A DNA stretch of 64,000 nt from Triticum aestivum (GCF_018294505.1 NC_057807.1:164897397-164961396); one strand, 5' to 3'. Positions 45,838 to 58,000 are shown, counted from the stretch's first letter. The notes: generated by a model not told the origin, from the letters alone. Made by a program: numbers and translations.

Positions 45838-47286
45838 TTGAGGGCGACCGATGCAACACTAAAGCAAAGGAGCTTAGGCTAGCCAATGGAATGTAGTGGC
45901 CGGTGGTTTATGTATAGTTTTCTTCTGCACTGGGGAGGTGTTAGCTAGGAGCTGTTGTCTCATGTGGAAGTTTATTATGCTTTAGGTGCTGGATATGTAA
46001 AGTAGGATCATATCTTTTATGTGAGTTTCAGTTGTTGTTGACGTGCTTGTGGTTACTATGCAATCTGTGAGACTACTGAGTAATGTAAAATATTTGTTTT
46101 GGATTGTTATGTATGCTTGTTTTAAGTTATTCTTGGGTTTTTGGACTGGTTAAGCTGATCCTAATGTGCATGTGTTAAAACCCGTGTCAGCTATTTCTAA
46201 ATCTTTGAGGATGACTGGCGCATGGACGCATGGCCTTTGCTGATTGGCTTTAATTTGTGTTTGTGTATAACCTTCCGTGCCGAGGATTGGATTTGGCATG
46301 TGAGATAGAATTAGTCGCGATGTTTAAATTGTTTGACAACAGGGGAATGGTTCCTGAAGGAGTGGGATTGAATATGACGGAACAACCCAGAACCTTGCAT
46401 AAAATATTTTGGAATTTGAACAGCTGGATACAATGGGATAGTGGCACAACAACATGCAGCCAGACTCGCTACCAAGCTTGTAGGGGAGTTTGCATAAAAG
46501 GAGGCCAGCTTGAGCTAACGACATTGTAGGTGGATCGTGGTTGCTACTTCCCTTTCTTCGTTACGTCTGTTTAATTTGAGTGGCGTGGTTTCAGAATTCT
46601 GGGGAGGGGCTTGCTTCCGAGGCTAGTGTCAACCAGTCCGCAGAGAACGGAGCGGAGTAGACTGATCGGGGGGTGGCCGGCTGTGCATGCAGCAGACACC
46701 AAGTAAATGTAGTAGTAGGTCTGTGATTGATGTCACTAGACATGAATAAAAGTATGTGGGGTTTAAAACTATTAGTTGTAGCATGAGTCGTGAAAATTAT
46801 TTGAAGAAACAACTCCCATATGGAGGAACATAAATTTAATATGTATTATACAAAGATAACCATGATTACATTACGCTATCCTGACAAACAAGTAGAGAGG
46901 TTGCGATAGCACTACACAGGACAATAACATGCGAGCCTGCAGGAAACCATACTACATAATGCATTTAGTAAATGAGGCCGTCGCCATTACAGGATTATAG
47001 CACTAATTACTTCGCTACACGAAGATTAAGAAGTGCATAGTGGCAACCAGGAGCAGGTTAGTGAGTAGTGGCCGAGCAAGTCCTCGAGATGGTTGGATCT
47101 CTGCCTGGCCGTCGTCCACAAATTTATGCTCGCGCCTGGGTTTGTGGTGAAGAGAGGAAGATGGGCACACGGCTATAGGCTGCTGCAGTACGTGCGGAGA
47201 CAAGCCGTACTTACTGAGCTCAGGCAGATACGTACCCGTGGATATAAAAACATGCATAACCCAACCCGCATGAATCATGTTCATGT
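45838..47286. other. Low-copy-looking sequence, no supported gene
   Basis: The first ~55 bp may be the displaced end of the FAR1-like pseudogene. AT-rich sequence follows, with short frames only. A CAG acceptor-like site near 46590 precedes an open stretch to a TAG at 46660, but no matching exon was found. Confidence 0.4.
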
Positions 47287-47475
47287 TCAGAAAAGGGGAT
47301 CTGGATGGCTAAAATGGACTTTTGCTTGCAATGAAAAACTTGTATCTTTTCGGACGCACTTGTAGAAGCGTTTCCCAGCACATGAAATGAAGGTGACCAC
47401 CTTGTCGCCACAGGATGGGCAAGGAATCAACGGGAGTGTGCCGTCGGCCCGAGACGAAGAAGATGAAGTAGTCAT
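47287..47475 (-). pseudogene. GRF-type zinc-finger fragment
   Basis: From an ATG at 47475-47473 the frame reads MTTSSSSSRADGTLPLIPCP then CGDKVVTFISCAGKRFYKCV. The CPSCG and RFYKC elements and the Ser-rich start are typical of small plant GRF zinc-finger proteins, which bind single-stranded nucleic acid in other contexts. The fourth zinc ligand and the W-containing end are not in this frame: after KCVRKD it runs out at a stop at 47287, while a neighbouring frame carries DSCGLGYAC near 47255-47280. It is probably a frameshifted remnant. Confidence 0.55.
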
Positions 47476-48092
47476 GGTTCCTGATCTGGTTCTTGGTGGC
47501 GAGGTTGAAGAAAGAAAGGGAGGTTGTGGGGGAAAGAATCGTCCAAGGAAAGGTGATGGATTGGTTGCTGTGCACAAATAATGAAGCGGCGGGAGGCCCA
47601 CCGTTTGGTATCCCACGTCTGAGCTGTAGCACAGGACGACTGCCCCCGTCTGAGCCGCCAAGCGGGCGGCCGTTGGTGTCGCCGGGCTTGGGTGGGCCAT
47701 CGTCAGTGAGATATGGGAATATACAACTTCGAATACACACATGAATACCTGGCACGGTGCGAATCTTAGTGCTAGCTCACGATGGAGATAACGAGCTCAT
47801 CTGAGCTCGAGCTTAGAATAGCATTTTGGTGGCTAATCTACTACCACTATAAAAGAAAGAGAGGGGCAGATCCAAACAATCAAATCCATCCATCATCAAA
47901 ATCTAATGGCCCTTAATCATTCTGTGTTTAACGCTACCAACCACGCAACAAGCCACAATCGATCGCTAATCGCCCGCAGTAAAAATCGTCCCGCAGCAAA
48001 AAAAACGCCCCCCACCCCCGCACGACCTCCTCCTTCTCCCGCACGACCTCCTCCTCCTCCTCCCGCAGCCGCGTCGTTCGCCTCCCGCAGCC

Positions 48093-48464
48093 GCGCCCTT
48101 CACCGCTGCCTCGCGCCGCGGGTCGCCGGGAGCCTCCCAGCTGCGGGAGCCCGCCCCACCGCGGGTCGCCGCCTCCGCCCGCGCCCTTCACCGCTGCCTC
48201 GCGCCGCGGGTCGCCGGGAGCCTCCCAGCTGCGGGAGCCCGCCCCACCGCGGGTCGCCGCCTCCGCCCGCGCCCTTCACCGCTGCCTTGCGCCGCGGGTC
48301 GCCGGGAGCCTCCCAGCCGCGGGAGCCCGCCCCACCGCGGGTCGCCGCCTCCGCCCGCGCCCTTCACCGCTGCCTCGCGCCGCCAGAGCCACGGGAAGCG
48401 GCCGCGGGTCGTCGGGAGCCTCCCAGCCGCCGGAGCCGCCCCGCCGCGGGTCGCCGCCTCCGCC
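48093..48464 (+). repeat. GC-rich minisatellite, 88-bp period, four copies
   Basis: The marker GCGCCCTTCACCGCTGCC recurs at 48093, 48181, 48269 and 48357, exactly 88 bp apart. The fourth unit carries a small insertion and diverges towards its end. Each unit also holds two copies of CCGCGGGTCGCCG. Because 88 is not a multiple of three, the reading frame changes at each unit. The open frame across it (47906-48592) is therefore a by-product of composition. A GTAAGT donor-like site follows at about 48520. Confidence 0.92.
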
Positions 48465-48599
48465 AAGCCGCCACTCCGCCACCGCCACGCAGCCACGCTG
48501 CCACTCCGCCGGAGTCGCAAGTAAGTTTCTATACTCAAGAGACCAAGCAAACCAATTTCATATTCTGCCAGCATATACTCAGAGACAAATAGCTACCAT

Positions 48600-51108
48600 C
48601 AGGATTCCTGAAATTTATGAGGACATATTGAATTATTCAGGATTTCGGAAATTTGTAGTCCAAGCAACTCATATTTTGAAGTTTTGTTGCTTACATGTCT
48701 CCATTGGAGAAAAGGGACCGGGCTAATTGGAACTACAGATGGCCACCGATTTAAGAACTCATCTCCACAGAGGTAAACGTTTGTGTTTGCATTTCCTCGT
48801 AGTTTCCTTTTCAGTTTCTTGTATCATGTGATTTGAGGCAGATTTAAGAACTCATCTCCAAGCTGTAGTTTAAGAGGGCCTACAGATGGCCATCTAATTC
48901 TGTTCAGGTACAGATGGCCATATCATTTTGTTCAGGTACAGCTGGGTTGATGATTTGATTTTCTTATCATCCAATGTTACCTCAAAAACCATTTTTATTG
49001 AGGTAGTGTTTGTGAACAGATTAATTGCTCAAACCTTTTTGCTGTCTCTATTCAAGTTGATTGTTGTGTGAAAAGTTAGCTGCTTACATGTCCAGATTGG
49101 TACTGCAAAGATCATGTTGCTGGTATCCCATGAATGCCAGTTGTGTGATTGTTTCTAGCAATTTTCGGAGCCTTATGATCGTTATGCATTTTTGCCTGCA
49201 GTGCATACATAATATTTCCTATGTCCGCCTTTAGAAGGTTTGCTGCCATACTATCGATTGACAGTGCTTTTATGCGTTCTTCTTGACCGTTGGTGGACTC
49301 TATATGAATACTGCTCCAAAAAATCAATCCTACCGGCCATCGCCGCACTGATCGCTATGGCATTTTGGGGGCGCTTCCTGGTAATACTAGGCATCTATTC
49401 TGATATTATTGGCGACCATTATAGAATTTTGTTTGTGGTTTCTGCAATTTACACTGAAATTTAGCTAATCAGTATATCATGGTTTTACAGTTCGTATAAT
49501 GAGTAAATAATATACATTCCAATGGGAGGACAAACTTTTGATGCTGGTGAATTCTTTACAATCATTCCAATGGCAGCACAAACTGAAGGTATTTATGTAG
49601 GCACAGATCATTGCTACATCAGAATAAATCAAGTATTGAGTAAATAATACCCCCAGTTTTATAATACAGTCTACCGGTGCTTTCATTGTGGTTTCACGGT
49701 AATACCACCATGCCCTCCTTCTGTTATGATTGACGCAAGGAGTGTCATTACTTGAAATTTGCAGAATGGTAAGCACTATAATTTATTGGAGATCTTGTGC
49801 TGTTGGCTGACCCAAACAAGGTACTGTTGAATTGAGGTGTTGTAACAGTTTTTTTAAACTCTCATGCATGAGTACAAGTTGAACTATTTGTAGTATATCT
49901 TCATCGTTTCTTACGAAGTGTATGGGAGAAAGTGATAACTGGTCACAGACATCATTTGGAATAATGTTGGACTCAGGCATAGTGGTCCCTGATCTAACAC
50001 GGAGCAAAGGGAAACCATTTACGGATTTGGTTGTGTCGCAGATAGCCCGGCATGCTCTCATGTAATTCTTGATCTACGGCGGATTACCCTTTTCTATATT
50101 AATGGAACGCCGCATAGTTCTCTTGCGCATTCAGAAAAAATAGTTTTGCAACCTTTAAATTTTGATGAAGCCTTTGATAATTCTTTTTATCTTCTAATTT
50201 TCTTTTGACTGTGCTTAACGTATGACTTTACCTATTATGATTTTGCACCACAGTTTCCCTTCGCTGTTTATATATGTTGGGACTATTGATTTTTTTAAGT
50301 GATCTTCAGTTCCTCACAACAGATTTCTTTTGGAGATTTCACTGATCAGTATGTTGGAGATCTGCAGATGACACTTCTTTATATGCAAGTGCAAAAAGAT
50401 TTCAGGTTCTGTCCTCTTTTCTTTGTTGGAACTATCAGGTCGCGTCCTCTTGCAATGTAAGATTATCCTTATTTTCAAGTCATTTTTGTTCTGACATCAT
50501 TGTACCCTTTTCAAATAGATAGATGCCATGAGTAAACAATTATTGAATTGCAGGCAGGCATTGTTAAGGACTTGAGGCTCAGATTTCACATTTGGGTTTT
50601 TTCTTTTGAGGAAAAAATACTTAATATTGGTATATCCTAGACCTTTTCATTTGAACTTCATGATGCCCTGATAGATATAACAGTTATTTTGTTTCAGTAA
50701 GAAGGAAAAAATTGAATTTGTTTGTCTGACATTACATAATCTCTAAATATTGCGGTCGTATCTTATATCTTATCTTTTAGTTTCTCTTTGCCACTAGCAC
50801 AACATTTTTTGTAGGCTACGAAGCACTAGCATACTACTTATAATCTTCCTATCTGGTTATGCAAAAGGTGAATCTGTACTCATTAAACTTTGTTAAATAG
50901 TAGGTCCTCCTAACAGTATGCCTAAAACTAATTGTTTCTCTGTGTCTATAGTATGTTAGTCCAGCACAATGGATGTTCTTGACTAACTGCTAGCTTTATT
51001 TGGTCTTATCTGATTCTCTGGTATTAATCCACTCGTACATTGCCAAACTCAGTATGATTATACATGGAGTATGCTATATACTTTGATGATATTTTCAGAT
51101 TTTAAATA
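48600..51108. other. Helitron interior, no gene recognised
   Basis: AT-rich sequence with no open frame above 120 codons and no domain. Segments such as 49380-49790 carry repeated 'ATTCCAATGG' phrases. It may contain introns of captured genes but none could be identified. Confidence 0.5.
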
Positions 51109-51234
51109 CTCCCTCCGTCCCAAAATTCTTGTCTTAGATTTGTCTAAATACCGATGTATCAAGTCACATTTTAGTAGTATTAGATACATCCGTATCTAGA
51201 CGAATCTAAGACAAGAATTTTGGGACGGAGGGAG
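51109..51234. mobile_element. Stowaway (Tc1/mariner) MITE, complete
   Basis: 126 bp, beginning CTCCCTCCGTCCCAAAATTC and ending with its inverted complement; the two halves form a long hairpin. TA duplications lie at 51107-51108 and 51235-51236. This is a very common Triticeae Stowaway type. Confidence 0.95.
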
Positions 51235-51524
51235 TATATGACAAGCACAATCCCTGGTACTAATGCTTACTCTGTTTATTTTGGATGTTCAAGTGTAGCA
51301 TCTATTGACCAATGCAAGCTCCATCAGGATGTGCGTAGTGTCCATAAGTTTCTTTTTGGCCAGTACAGGGAGAAAAATATATGGAATGTACAACAATCCT
51401 ACATGAAACATTCTGAACAAAGTCATATCGAGCTACCCCTAGAAATTTCTATAGCTTCTATGAACTCAGGGCCAACTTGCATTTTCATGTCAAGCATGGC
51501 TGATTATCAGAGGGAAAGGAAAGA

Positions 51525-51715
51525 TGGAGTAGCAGAATCATTGCCTACGATGAGTTCATCGGGTCGAAGTGCACATTAACAAGCATTGCCTGCTGTCTGC
51601 CTTCGCCTACTTTGACGAGGACGACAGCGGGTACATCACCGTTGACCCGCTGGAAGAGGTGTGCTGGGAGTACAATACAGGCTGACGTCGGTAACGCGAC
51701 ATCATTAGGGAGGTC
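51525..51715 (+). pseudogene. Captured calcium-dependent protein kinase (EF-hand) fragment
   Basis: The tail of an EF-hand (AYDEFIG) leads, after a frame change, into VHINKHCLLSAF-type sequence and a full EF-hand FAYFDEDDSGYITVDPLEEV. It is followed by CWEYNTG, a TGA, and in a shifted frame DIIREVG. The order and wording match the calmodulin-like domain of plant CDPKs. Position 12 of the loop is Pro instead of Glu, so calcium binding would be impaired. The kinase domain is absent. It sits just inside the Helitron 3' end, a usual position for captured exons. Confidence 0.75.
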
Positions 51716-51757
51716 GGCATGCGTATGTTTATTCTATGCATCTGGTGATAATAATAG

Positions 51758-51785
51758 ACGTGCATTGCACGTACACGTTTACTAG
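51758..51785 (+). terminator. Helitron 3' hairpin and CTAG end
   Basis: Six-base-pair stem ACGTGC/GCACGT with loop ATT, then ACACGTTTA and CTAG. In Helitrons this structure marks the end of rolling-circle transfer. Confidence 0.85.
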
Positions 51786-51908
51786 TCTAATTAGGATCCG
51801 ATGTCTCTTGTCCGTGATGATCTTGCTTGGAAAATATGGCTCCACCTGGCCCAGTCGCGCCTTTCCCTCATCCACACCAACCGGTCGCCCGAATCTCGAG
51901 CGCCACTC

Positions 51909-54043
51909 ATGGCCTCCTCCGCCTTGTCCGGCACCCACCATCGCCTCCTCCCCTGTTTCCTGCGCCGCCTCCCCCGGCCCCGCACGCGCTCGTGCTCCCG
52001 CCTCCGCCTCGCCGCCTGCCATGCCGACACCCTCCTTTCCTCCTCCGGGACCCAGAGGCCTCCCGCCCCCGCGGCGTGCTCGTCCGCATCCTCCGCTGGC
52101 GGGTTCTCTGACTGGCTACTCACGAATGGGCTGCCGCCGGGCAAGGTGGCCATCCTGGAGCGCCCCGTCCCGTGCTCTCGCGGGGGCAAAGACCGGCCAT
52201 TACACTTCGTCGCTGCTGGGCAGGACCTCGAGGTACTGAGCAAGCAGGGTTAGTTGTTGATTCGGCGGTGAACATGCGATCCTGATGCGGCTTTCTGCTT
52301 TGCACAGGCGGGGGATGTGGCGTTCGAGGTGCCCATGTCGCTCGTTGTCACGCTGGAGCGGGTTCTCGGCGACGAGTCGGTTGGTGAGTTGGCCTCTGGC
52401 TCTAGACCGGCTGAGTTCTGTCATTTGGTAATCTAATAAATGAATTTGGCATTTGCAATGGTATTATGCCGAAAGCGTTCCTGCCCTGAGTAGGTTACAT
52501 ATGAAAAGAATTTGTAGAAATATTGTGCAGGTCATTTCTTATGTAAGATGTTCTTTCCACTTCTATGTGTTGCAATACCACGTAGTTTCTTGGTAGTCTT
52601 GTTACCAGCAATACGTATGTGGTCTGGGGAATTTTCTTTGTAAGTTAGTAACTGTGCTGAGTATATCTGGAGTTCACTGACGTATGCTTTTATGAAGCAT
52701 GATTCAATTGCAGCGACAGTTTGTGAATCCGCTTTATTCAGATATTTAACATTACCTTTCTCAACAGTGTCATGCTTACACATTTTTCGGTTAAGCTCAT
52801 CTCTATGTCAAAAAGAGTAACAGTTGTCTCTTCTGAGTTAGGTGGTCCTAATTGATTTTTTGTCTTCCCACTCACAAGTGGAGAAAATGCAACATCCTAT
52901 TTGTGGTGTAGGATTTGTGCAAATATAGCCCTTGCTGGAACTTGGGAACAAATTTTGTGTTCCAATTTCCAACCTTAACATGGGTGTTGATTATAAAGCT
53001 AAAAGAGCATTATCAGTTAGGAATTTGGACATAATCCCTATCTATTCTTCAATAGCTTCAATTGATTTGCATATTTATCTGTAGCATTCCCTTTGATGTT
53101 TATTTTGTGCTATGATTGTAACAACGAGTTTTTAGCTTTTAAACATTAATTACATGATACTAGTATAAGAGAAAGAACAGTATAAGTACAGTTTGGCTGG
53201 AAGTAGTTTAACCATGAAACACTTGGAAACTGATATAATATTTCTTCTATTCAAGTCACGTATTTTGCATATGTGATATGCAGAGTCTTCTCATTATCTG
53301 GATTAGTAATAATTTTTGGTGCTTATGTCTGTCATGTTTCTCCTAATAGCATTGGTTCTCCTAAAGTGAAACAACTACAGCTCCCAATGGCATAATGCTC
53401 TCATGTAGACACCAAGAAAAGAACATGTAAATGATGTAATGCTATGTTTTTTTTCTACCATGCAGCTGAATTGTTAACAACAAACAAATTGTCTGAGCTG
53501 GCATGCTTGGCATTGTATCTCATGTATGAGAAGAAGCAAGGAAGAGATTCACTTTGGTACCCGTATATTAAAGAACTTGATCGTCAGCGAGGCAGGGGGC
53601 AACTAGCTGTTGAATCACCTCTTTTATGGACTGAAAGTGAACTGGATTACCTGAATGGCAGCCCCATGAGGGTTAGTGTTTGTATCTACTAATGTTGACT
53701 TATCATCTAATTTCTTTAATCTGAGATTAATTAATATTTGAGAAGACCATAAACATCCCAGCTTTGATTTTCTCATGATTCAGGATGAAGTTGTTGTTAG
53801 AGATGAGGGAATAAGAAGAGAGTATAATGAGCTTGATACATTGTGGTTCATGGCAGGTTCATTGTTTAAGGTATTTTCTTGATCCTCCTTATCTTTTTTC
53901 CACGAGAGTTTGTTGCGTCGGTTCTTTATTCTCATGTGAATTTTATGCAGCAATACCCTTTTGATGTACCTACTGAGGCGTTTCCGTTTGAGATCTTCAA
54001 GCAGGCATTTGTTGCAGTACAGTCTTGTGTGGTTCATTTGCAG
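51909..54043 (+). CDS. SET-domain methyltransferase, Rubisco LSMT-like family, exons 1-5 (3' part not seen)
   Basis: Five exons join without a stop: 51909-52232, 52308-52383, 53466-53671, 53784-53870 and 53951-54043 (262 codons). All introns are GT-AG (for example G/GTGAGT at 52384 and TGCAG at 53461-53465). The start MASSALSG is followed by a Ser/Arg-rich stretch lacking acidic residues until CHAD, typical of a plastid transit peptide. The body reads FSDWLLTNGLPPGKVAILE, GDVAFEVPMSLVVTLERVLG, LSELACLALYLMYEKKQG, WYPYIKELDRQRGRGQL, YNELDTLWFMAGSLF and EIFKQAFVAVQSCVVHLQ. That is the N-terminal SET lobe with the inserted iSET helices. It resembles the Arabidopsis At3g07670-type protein, a relative of the Rubisco large-subunit lysine methyltransferase. 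The substrate is unknown. The conserved NHS/NY and tyrosine-containing end of SET and the substrate-binding domain are missing from the visible sequence. The Helitron ends 124 bp before the ATG. Confidence 0.88.
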
Positions 54044-54217
54044 GTAATATGCCAAGCATTTATTTGTAGTTCTCCAACATGGCGCCTGCGCCATTTGATT
54101 TATCTCCATTTGTTTCAAGTCGGGGCTTAATATTTGTTTCGCAAGTAAGTAATGTATGGTGTCATATGAATTAAACAGTTTAGCTGTAAATATTTTTCAT
54201 TTTAATTAGATCACATG
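54044..54217 (+). other. Start of intron 5 of the SET gene
   Basis: A good donor (CAG/GTAATA) opens the intron; no acceptor with a plausible sixth exon was found before transposon sequence begins at about 54218. Confidence 0.6.
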
Positions 54218-54992
54218 TGATATGGGGCAAGCCATTAGGATGGCCCAATCTTCATGAATTGGAGGTGGATTTGAGGAAGAACACGGGGGAAATCACAAGG
54301 AAAACTAGCACAAATCGACACATAAGTTGCAACAAAAGGTGGATAAATAGTTGATCCAAATCATCCACAAGAGAGAGATGTAACATGCTAGGGTTCTTCC
54401 CCAAGTCCTAAGACATGGAGGTCTTGAATTCCATGGATGAATCTTCCCACAAGTGGAGGTCTTGTTACTCCTATGGAGTCTTCCCCTCAAGAGGCCTTGA
54501 TCTCCACTAAGGGAGCAATCTCCATGTAAGAGTAATCCTACAAGGGAGGTACATGAGCTAAGCTCTAATGTCTAGTCATTTCTTGGCTAACCCTAGATCT
54601 GAGGCGGGGGAGTGGTACATATAGGTCCGCTCATGAAGGGTAAGTAGGAAAGGAAGACACACGGGTTGGGCCCATCTTAGTGCATGCATGCAAAGTCGGA
54701 TAGTCCAACTTAAGCCTGATAGTCTGACATGTTGGAGGTTCTAACCCCATGTCCGACCCAAAGTCTGACATGGTCTAGAGAGCAATGCCAAGTCGGGCTA
54801 TCTGACATGTTAGACACACGGTTGGACTGTCGGGCCTCACTGGCCTTCGGGCACCGTCTTTGCGTTCTGGGCCGCCGTATTCGTGGGTCCTTCTTCACTT
54901 CCATGCTTCCCTCGTTGATGGTGTAGGCGCTCTCTTGTGCTTGACCTCCTCCATTGCATGCTCGTCATTGGGCTCAAACCTATAGGCCCACA
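54218..54992. mobile_element. LTR-like repeat, possible solo LTR (copy 1)
   Basis: Begins TGATATGGGGCAAG and ends GGCCCACA, flanked by ACATG (54213-54217) and ACATA (54993-54997), an imperfect 5-bp duplication. It shares order and wording (GGGCAAgCC, TTCATGAATTGGAGG-like, ATGGAGGTCTTG) with 59985-60990 but is strongly diverged. It contains several imperfect GTCGGA..TCCGAC/AGTCTGACATG palindromic motifs (54695-54830). No coding sequence. Confidence 0.5.
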
Positions 54993-55016
54993 ACATATGA
55001 GAGTCAAGTAGTATAC

Positions 55017-58000
55017 TGTGAGGGCACTGGCCTATAAGATCGAACCCACCTCATCTAATAGTGGTCCCATGATCGGTGTGCCACTAAGTACAATGAACTG
55101 ATATCACAAGCATACATCCATTACAACACGAATAAGTCTTACATAGAGATGACCATCATGGTCTAGTCTTACATAGATAAGCCATAAAGGCAACTCCAGA
55201 AGAAATACTGCAGCAGAAACATCGACGGTAGCTTGAACTCACGTAGTAAGCCATAACCTACAGGCAAGCTGACTGGGGAAGCGGCCTAGTTCGCAGGGGC
55301 GTCGTCGAAGAACTCATCTTCAAAGCCAGTGTCTTCCATTCCTGGCTAAGTTAATAGCCAGGGACAAGCCAGACGAGTACATTTGAATGTACTCGCAAGC
55401 AACCCAAAATATGTAATAGCAGAATATTCATGCAAGGTTTAGTACAACGAAAGCTCTACACTATTTTAGCAGTTTGCGGAAAGCTAACTTTCAAATGCTC
55501 ATGACCTATGTTTTCAAAACAACAAGGCCTCATGGTCCGAAGAACCACGGTGATATAATAGCTTATGTTGAACATCAACTTGATCATCTCATCTCATAAT
55601 TCTTGGTACCGCGTACCGTCATTTCCATCATCATCATCTTTCTCATATCATCACCATTCTCACCATCATCACCAACTTTTGTGGACATAGTCTAAGCATG
55701 GTCATTCCAACTGTCCTTAACCGAGGACAACGGCTATTCAAATAGTTTTGCACTCTACAGAGGTTGCACACTTTACCTACAAGAATCGGGGAACTTCCGT
55801 GTCTACCACGACATCTCACTGTACAAACTCACTTTGCACCTGAGATAAGCACCCGATCGTTACCTTTTCCCAGACGACACTAATAGAGTCCACTCGATTG
55901 GTACCTACCCCTTGTCCAACACTTCTCATCATATCATAGCCTTGGCTTCTGAGGTGCTACCTCAATTTTCAACATATCACACACACATGAGGGTACCAAC
56001 GGTGTGCCCGATGCGAGTAAAAACCATGATAAGCCGCCTCAGTATGTTGAGAGCGACTCCGTATCGAGAGTGAGTACGTCCACTCCCGTCACTAGTAATG
56101 TGGGCACTCTACTAGTATCGAACAAGGTAACATCTGTCCCGTACCAGGGTATCGTGGTTGCGCTAAATGTTGGGCCGATGGTCACATGCTTAAATCTAAT
56201 CCTTTATGAAAACCTTCATTTACTTACTCCCTCGGGCACCAATGTCATCCGACGGGGTTTTCATAAAACTCTTGAATAAGTTTGTTTTGTCCAACCTACA
56301 TCTTGCTACCCATTTCGCATGGCTAAGCAACTACCATAGCATATAGCTATGCCCACCAAATGTTTCCCGGGTTGACAAGGACAGGTATTATCGGCAGCTA
56401 GGGTAACACCTATAACATGCAAGTAGGATCAACTAAACTAGCAATGCATTTAATCATAGTTTCCAATGCATGAAAATAGTTCTACTCAATGAGAAAAATA
56501 TATGGGTGATCAACATGGTCAAAAGGTTGCTTGCCTGGCTCAGGAAAGTCTTTAAAAGCTTCTGGTCCTTGTCTGAGTCCTTCGTTTACATTGTTATCTA
56601 ACGCCAAAACTTAACACATTAAGCAACACGACATAGGGCAGAAACGTAAAAGTGCTCTCAAAATATTGCTTCTACTTTTCTAGGACTTCTCTGGTTATAT
56701 GAAAAATAACCAAGGTGAGCCTACTGATTTTAGAGCTATAGGGATTTTTGGGCAACTCACTAAAGTTGGATCAAAGGAAGAATGATTTGCTAAAGAGCTA
56801 TACAGAAACACCTTTTGTAAAAATGAGTAGAGGCACTCATTAAATAGATTGAGATTTTAGACACATTTAGGAGTTGGTTTCACTGGATCTGGAGTTCAAA
56901 TGATTTTCCTAGGATTTGCAAATGTGACTACATATGTAGAAATGGCCTAATAATTCCCGGTGTAGAAATAGTGCATGGCAAAAATGTTCACCAAATAGGT
57001 TATGAACTTAGAAGTAGCTAGGGATTTGAATCACCAAATTTGGTGTACAAATGATTATTCTGTTACAGTATATTTGGGTTGAACTAGCCCTTTCCATCGG
57101 TTGGGACTTATGGTTGCGTTGGCTAGTGCATGAAGCTTAACATATTCTAGGAACTTTTAAAGGTTGACTTTATATGAAAGAACATTAGGTTTGCTATATA
57201 ACAGTACAGAAAAACCTACTGGAAAAATGTGCATGTTACTCCATTCGATAGAGCATGAATTTAGGAGCATCTAGGAATTTGAAGCATCAAATTTGGATTC
57301 CATTTGAATTCCTAGGATTTGAACAAGGTCTCTGGAATAAAGAAAAAGAAAAAGGGCATACCTAACTGGGCCAAAACTGGCCCGATCTGGAGCGGCAGAA
57401 GTGCGCATTGGGCGCGACTTAGCGGTGCAGTGAACTGGTTCTGGCCTAGCCGCTCGGCCACGCGAGAAAAGACCGTGACGTCGAAGGCGCATTCTTCGGA
57501 GTACGCTTCCGTCGCGGGGAGGCGGATCCAGTCAAAACCATTTCCACTTAATGGTTTGGCCCACCCATCAATTACTGGCAGCTCGCTGGCCGGCTGAATG
57601 GCGGGGCCCCTGGGTAGGTTCGTCTTCCTCCTCCCGCCATAATGGAGGAGACAGGGGCCTCGGTCGGCGGCCGATGGCAGGTGCTACCGGCCACCGTTGG
57701 AAGCGCCGGCGATATGTGCGAGCTCAAGGGAGCACATCGCATCGGATGGAGGTCGAGATGCCGGCTGGCGACGAAGAACCTAACGGCGGTGATGCTCCCG
57801 AGCGGTGGTGCTCGAGCTCGTCGACGAATGACTCGAATACGGTTGCGGTGCTAGAAAATAAAAGTCGCATGAGATTCCTAGCGATGAGATGAAGCTATAG
57901 GAAGAGGAAGGAGGTCGAATGGTGGTCTGTACCGCCCGATTTCACAGTGACCCGAGGCCGCGACGAGCTGCTCGAATTCGGGGTTTTCGACGTCAATCGA

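Larger units (their letters stand above)
47833..51785 (+). mobile_element. Helitron (non-autonomous, ~3.95 kb)
   Basis: The 3' end has the canonical form: hairpin ACGTGC-ATT-GCACGT (51758-51772), a 9-base gap, then CTAG at 51782-51785 followed by T. The 5' end is assigned at TAATCTACTACCACTATAAA (about 47833), which resembles grass Helitron starts (TC..TACTA..ATAAAAG), although the leading TC is not clear. No Rep/helicase gene is present. The element contains an 88-bp GC-rich tandem repeat, a Stowaway MITE inserted later, and a calcium-dependent kinase fragment near its 3' end. Confidence 0.75.

Noticed and set aside
47906..48592. 228-codon Pro/Arg-rich ORF
   Set aside because: It spans an 88-bp repeat that shifts frame with every unit; no conserved protein results.
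51736..52253. Upstream start for the SET gene at 51801
   Set aside because: It would begin only 16 bp after the Helitron end and adds a segment without transit-peptide character; the ATG at 51909 in the same frame gives a typical plastid-targeting start.
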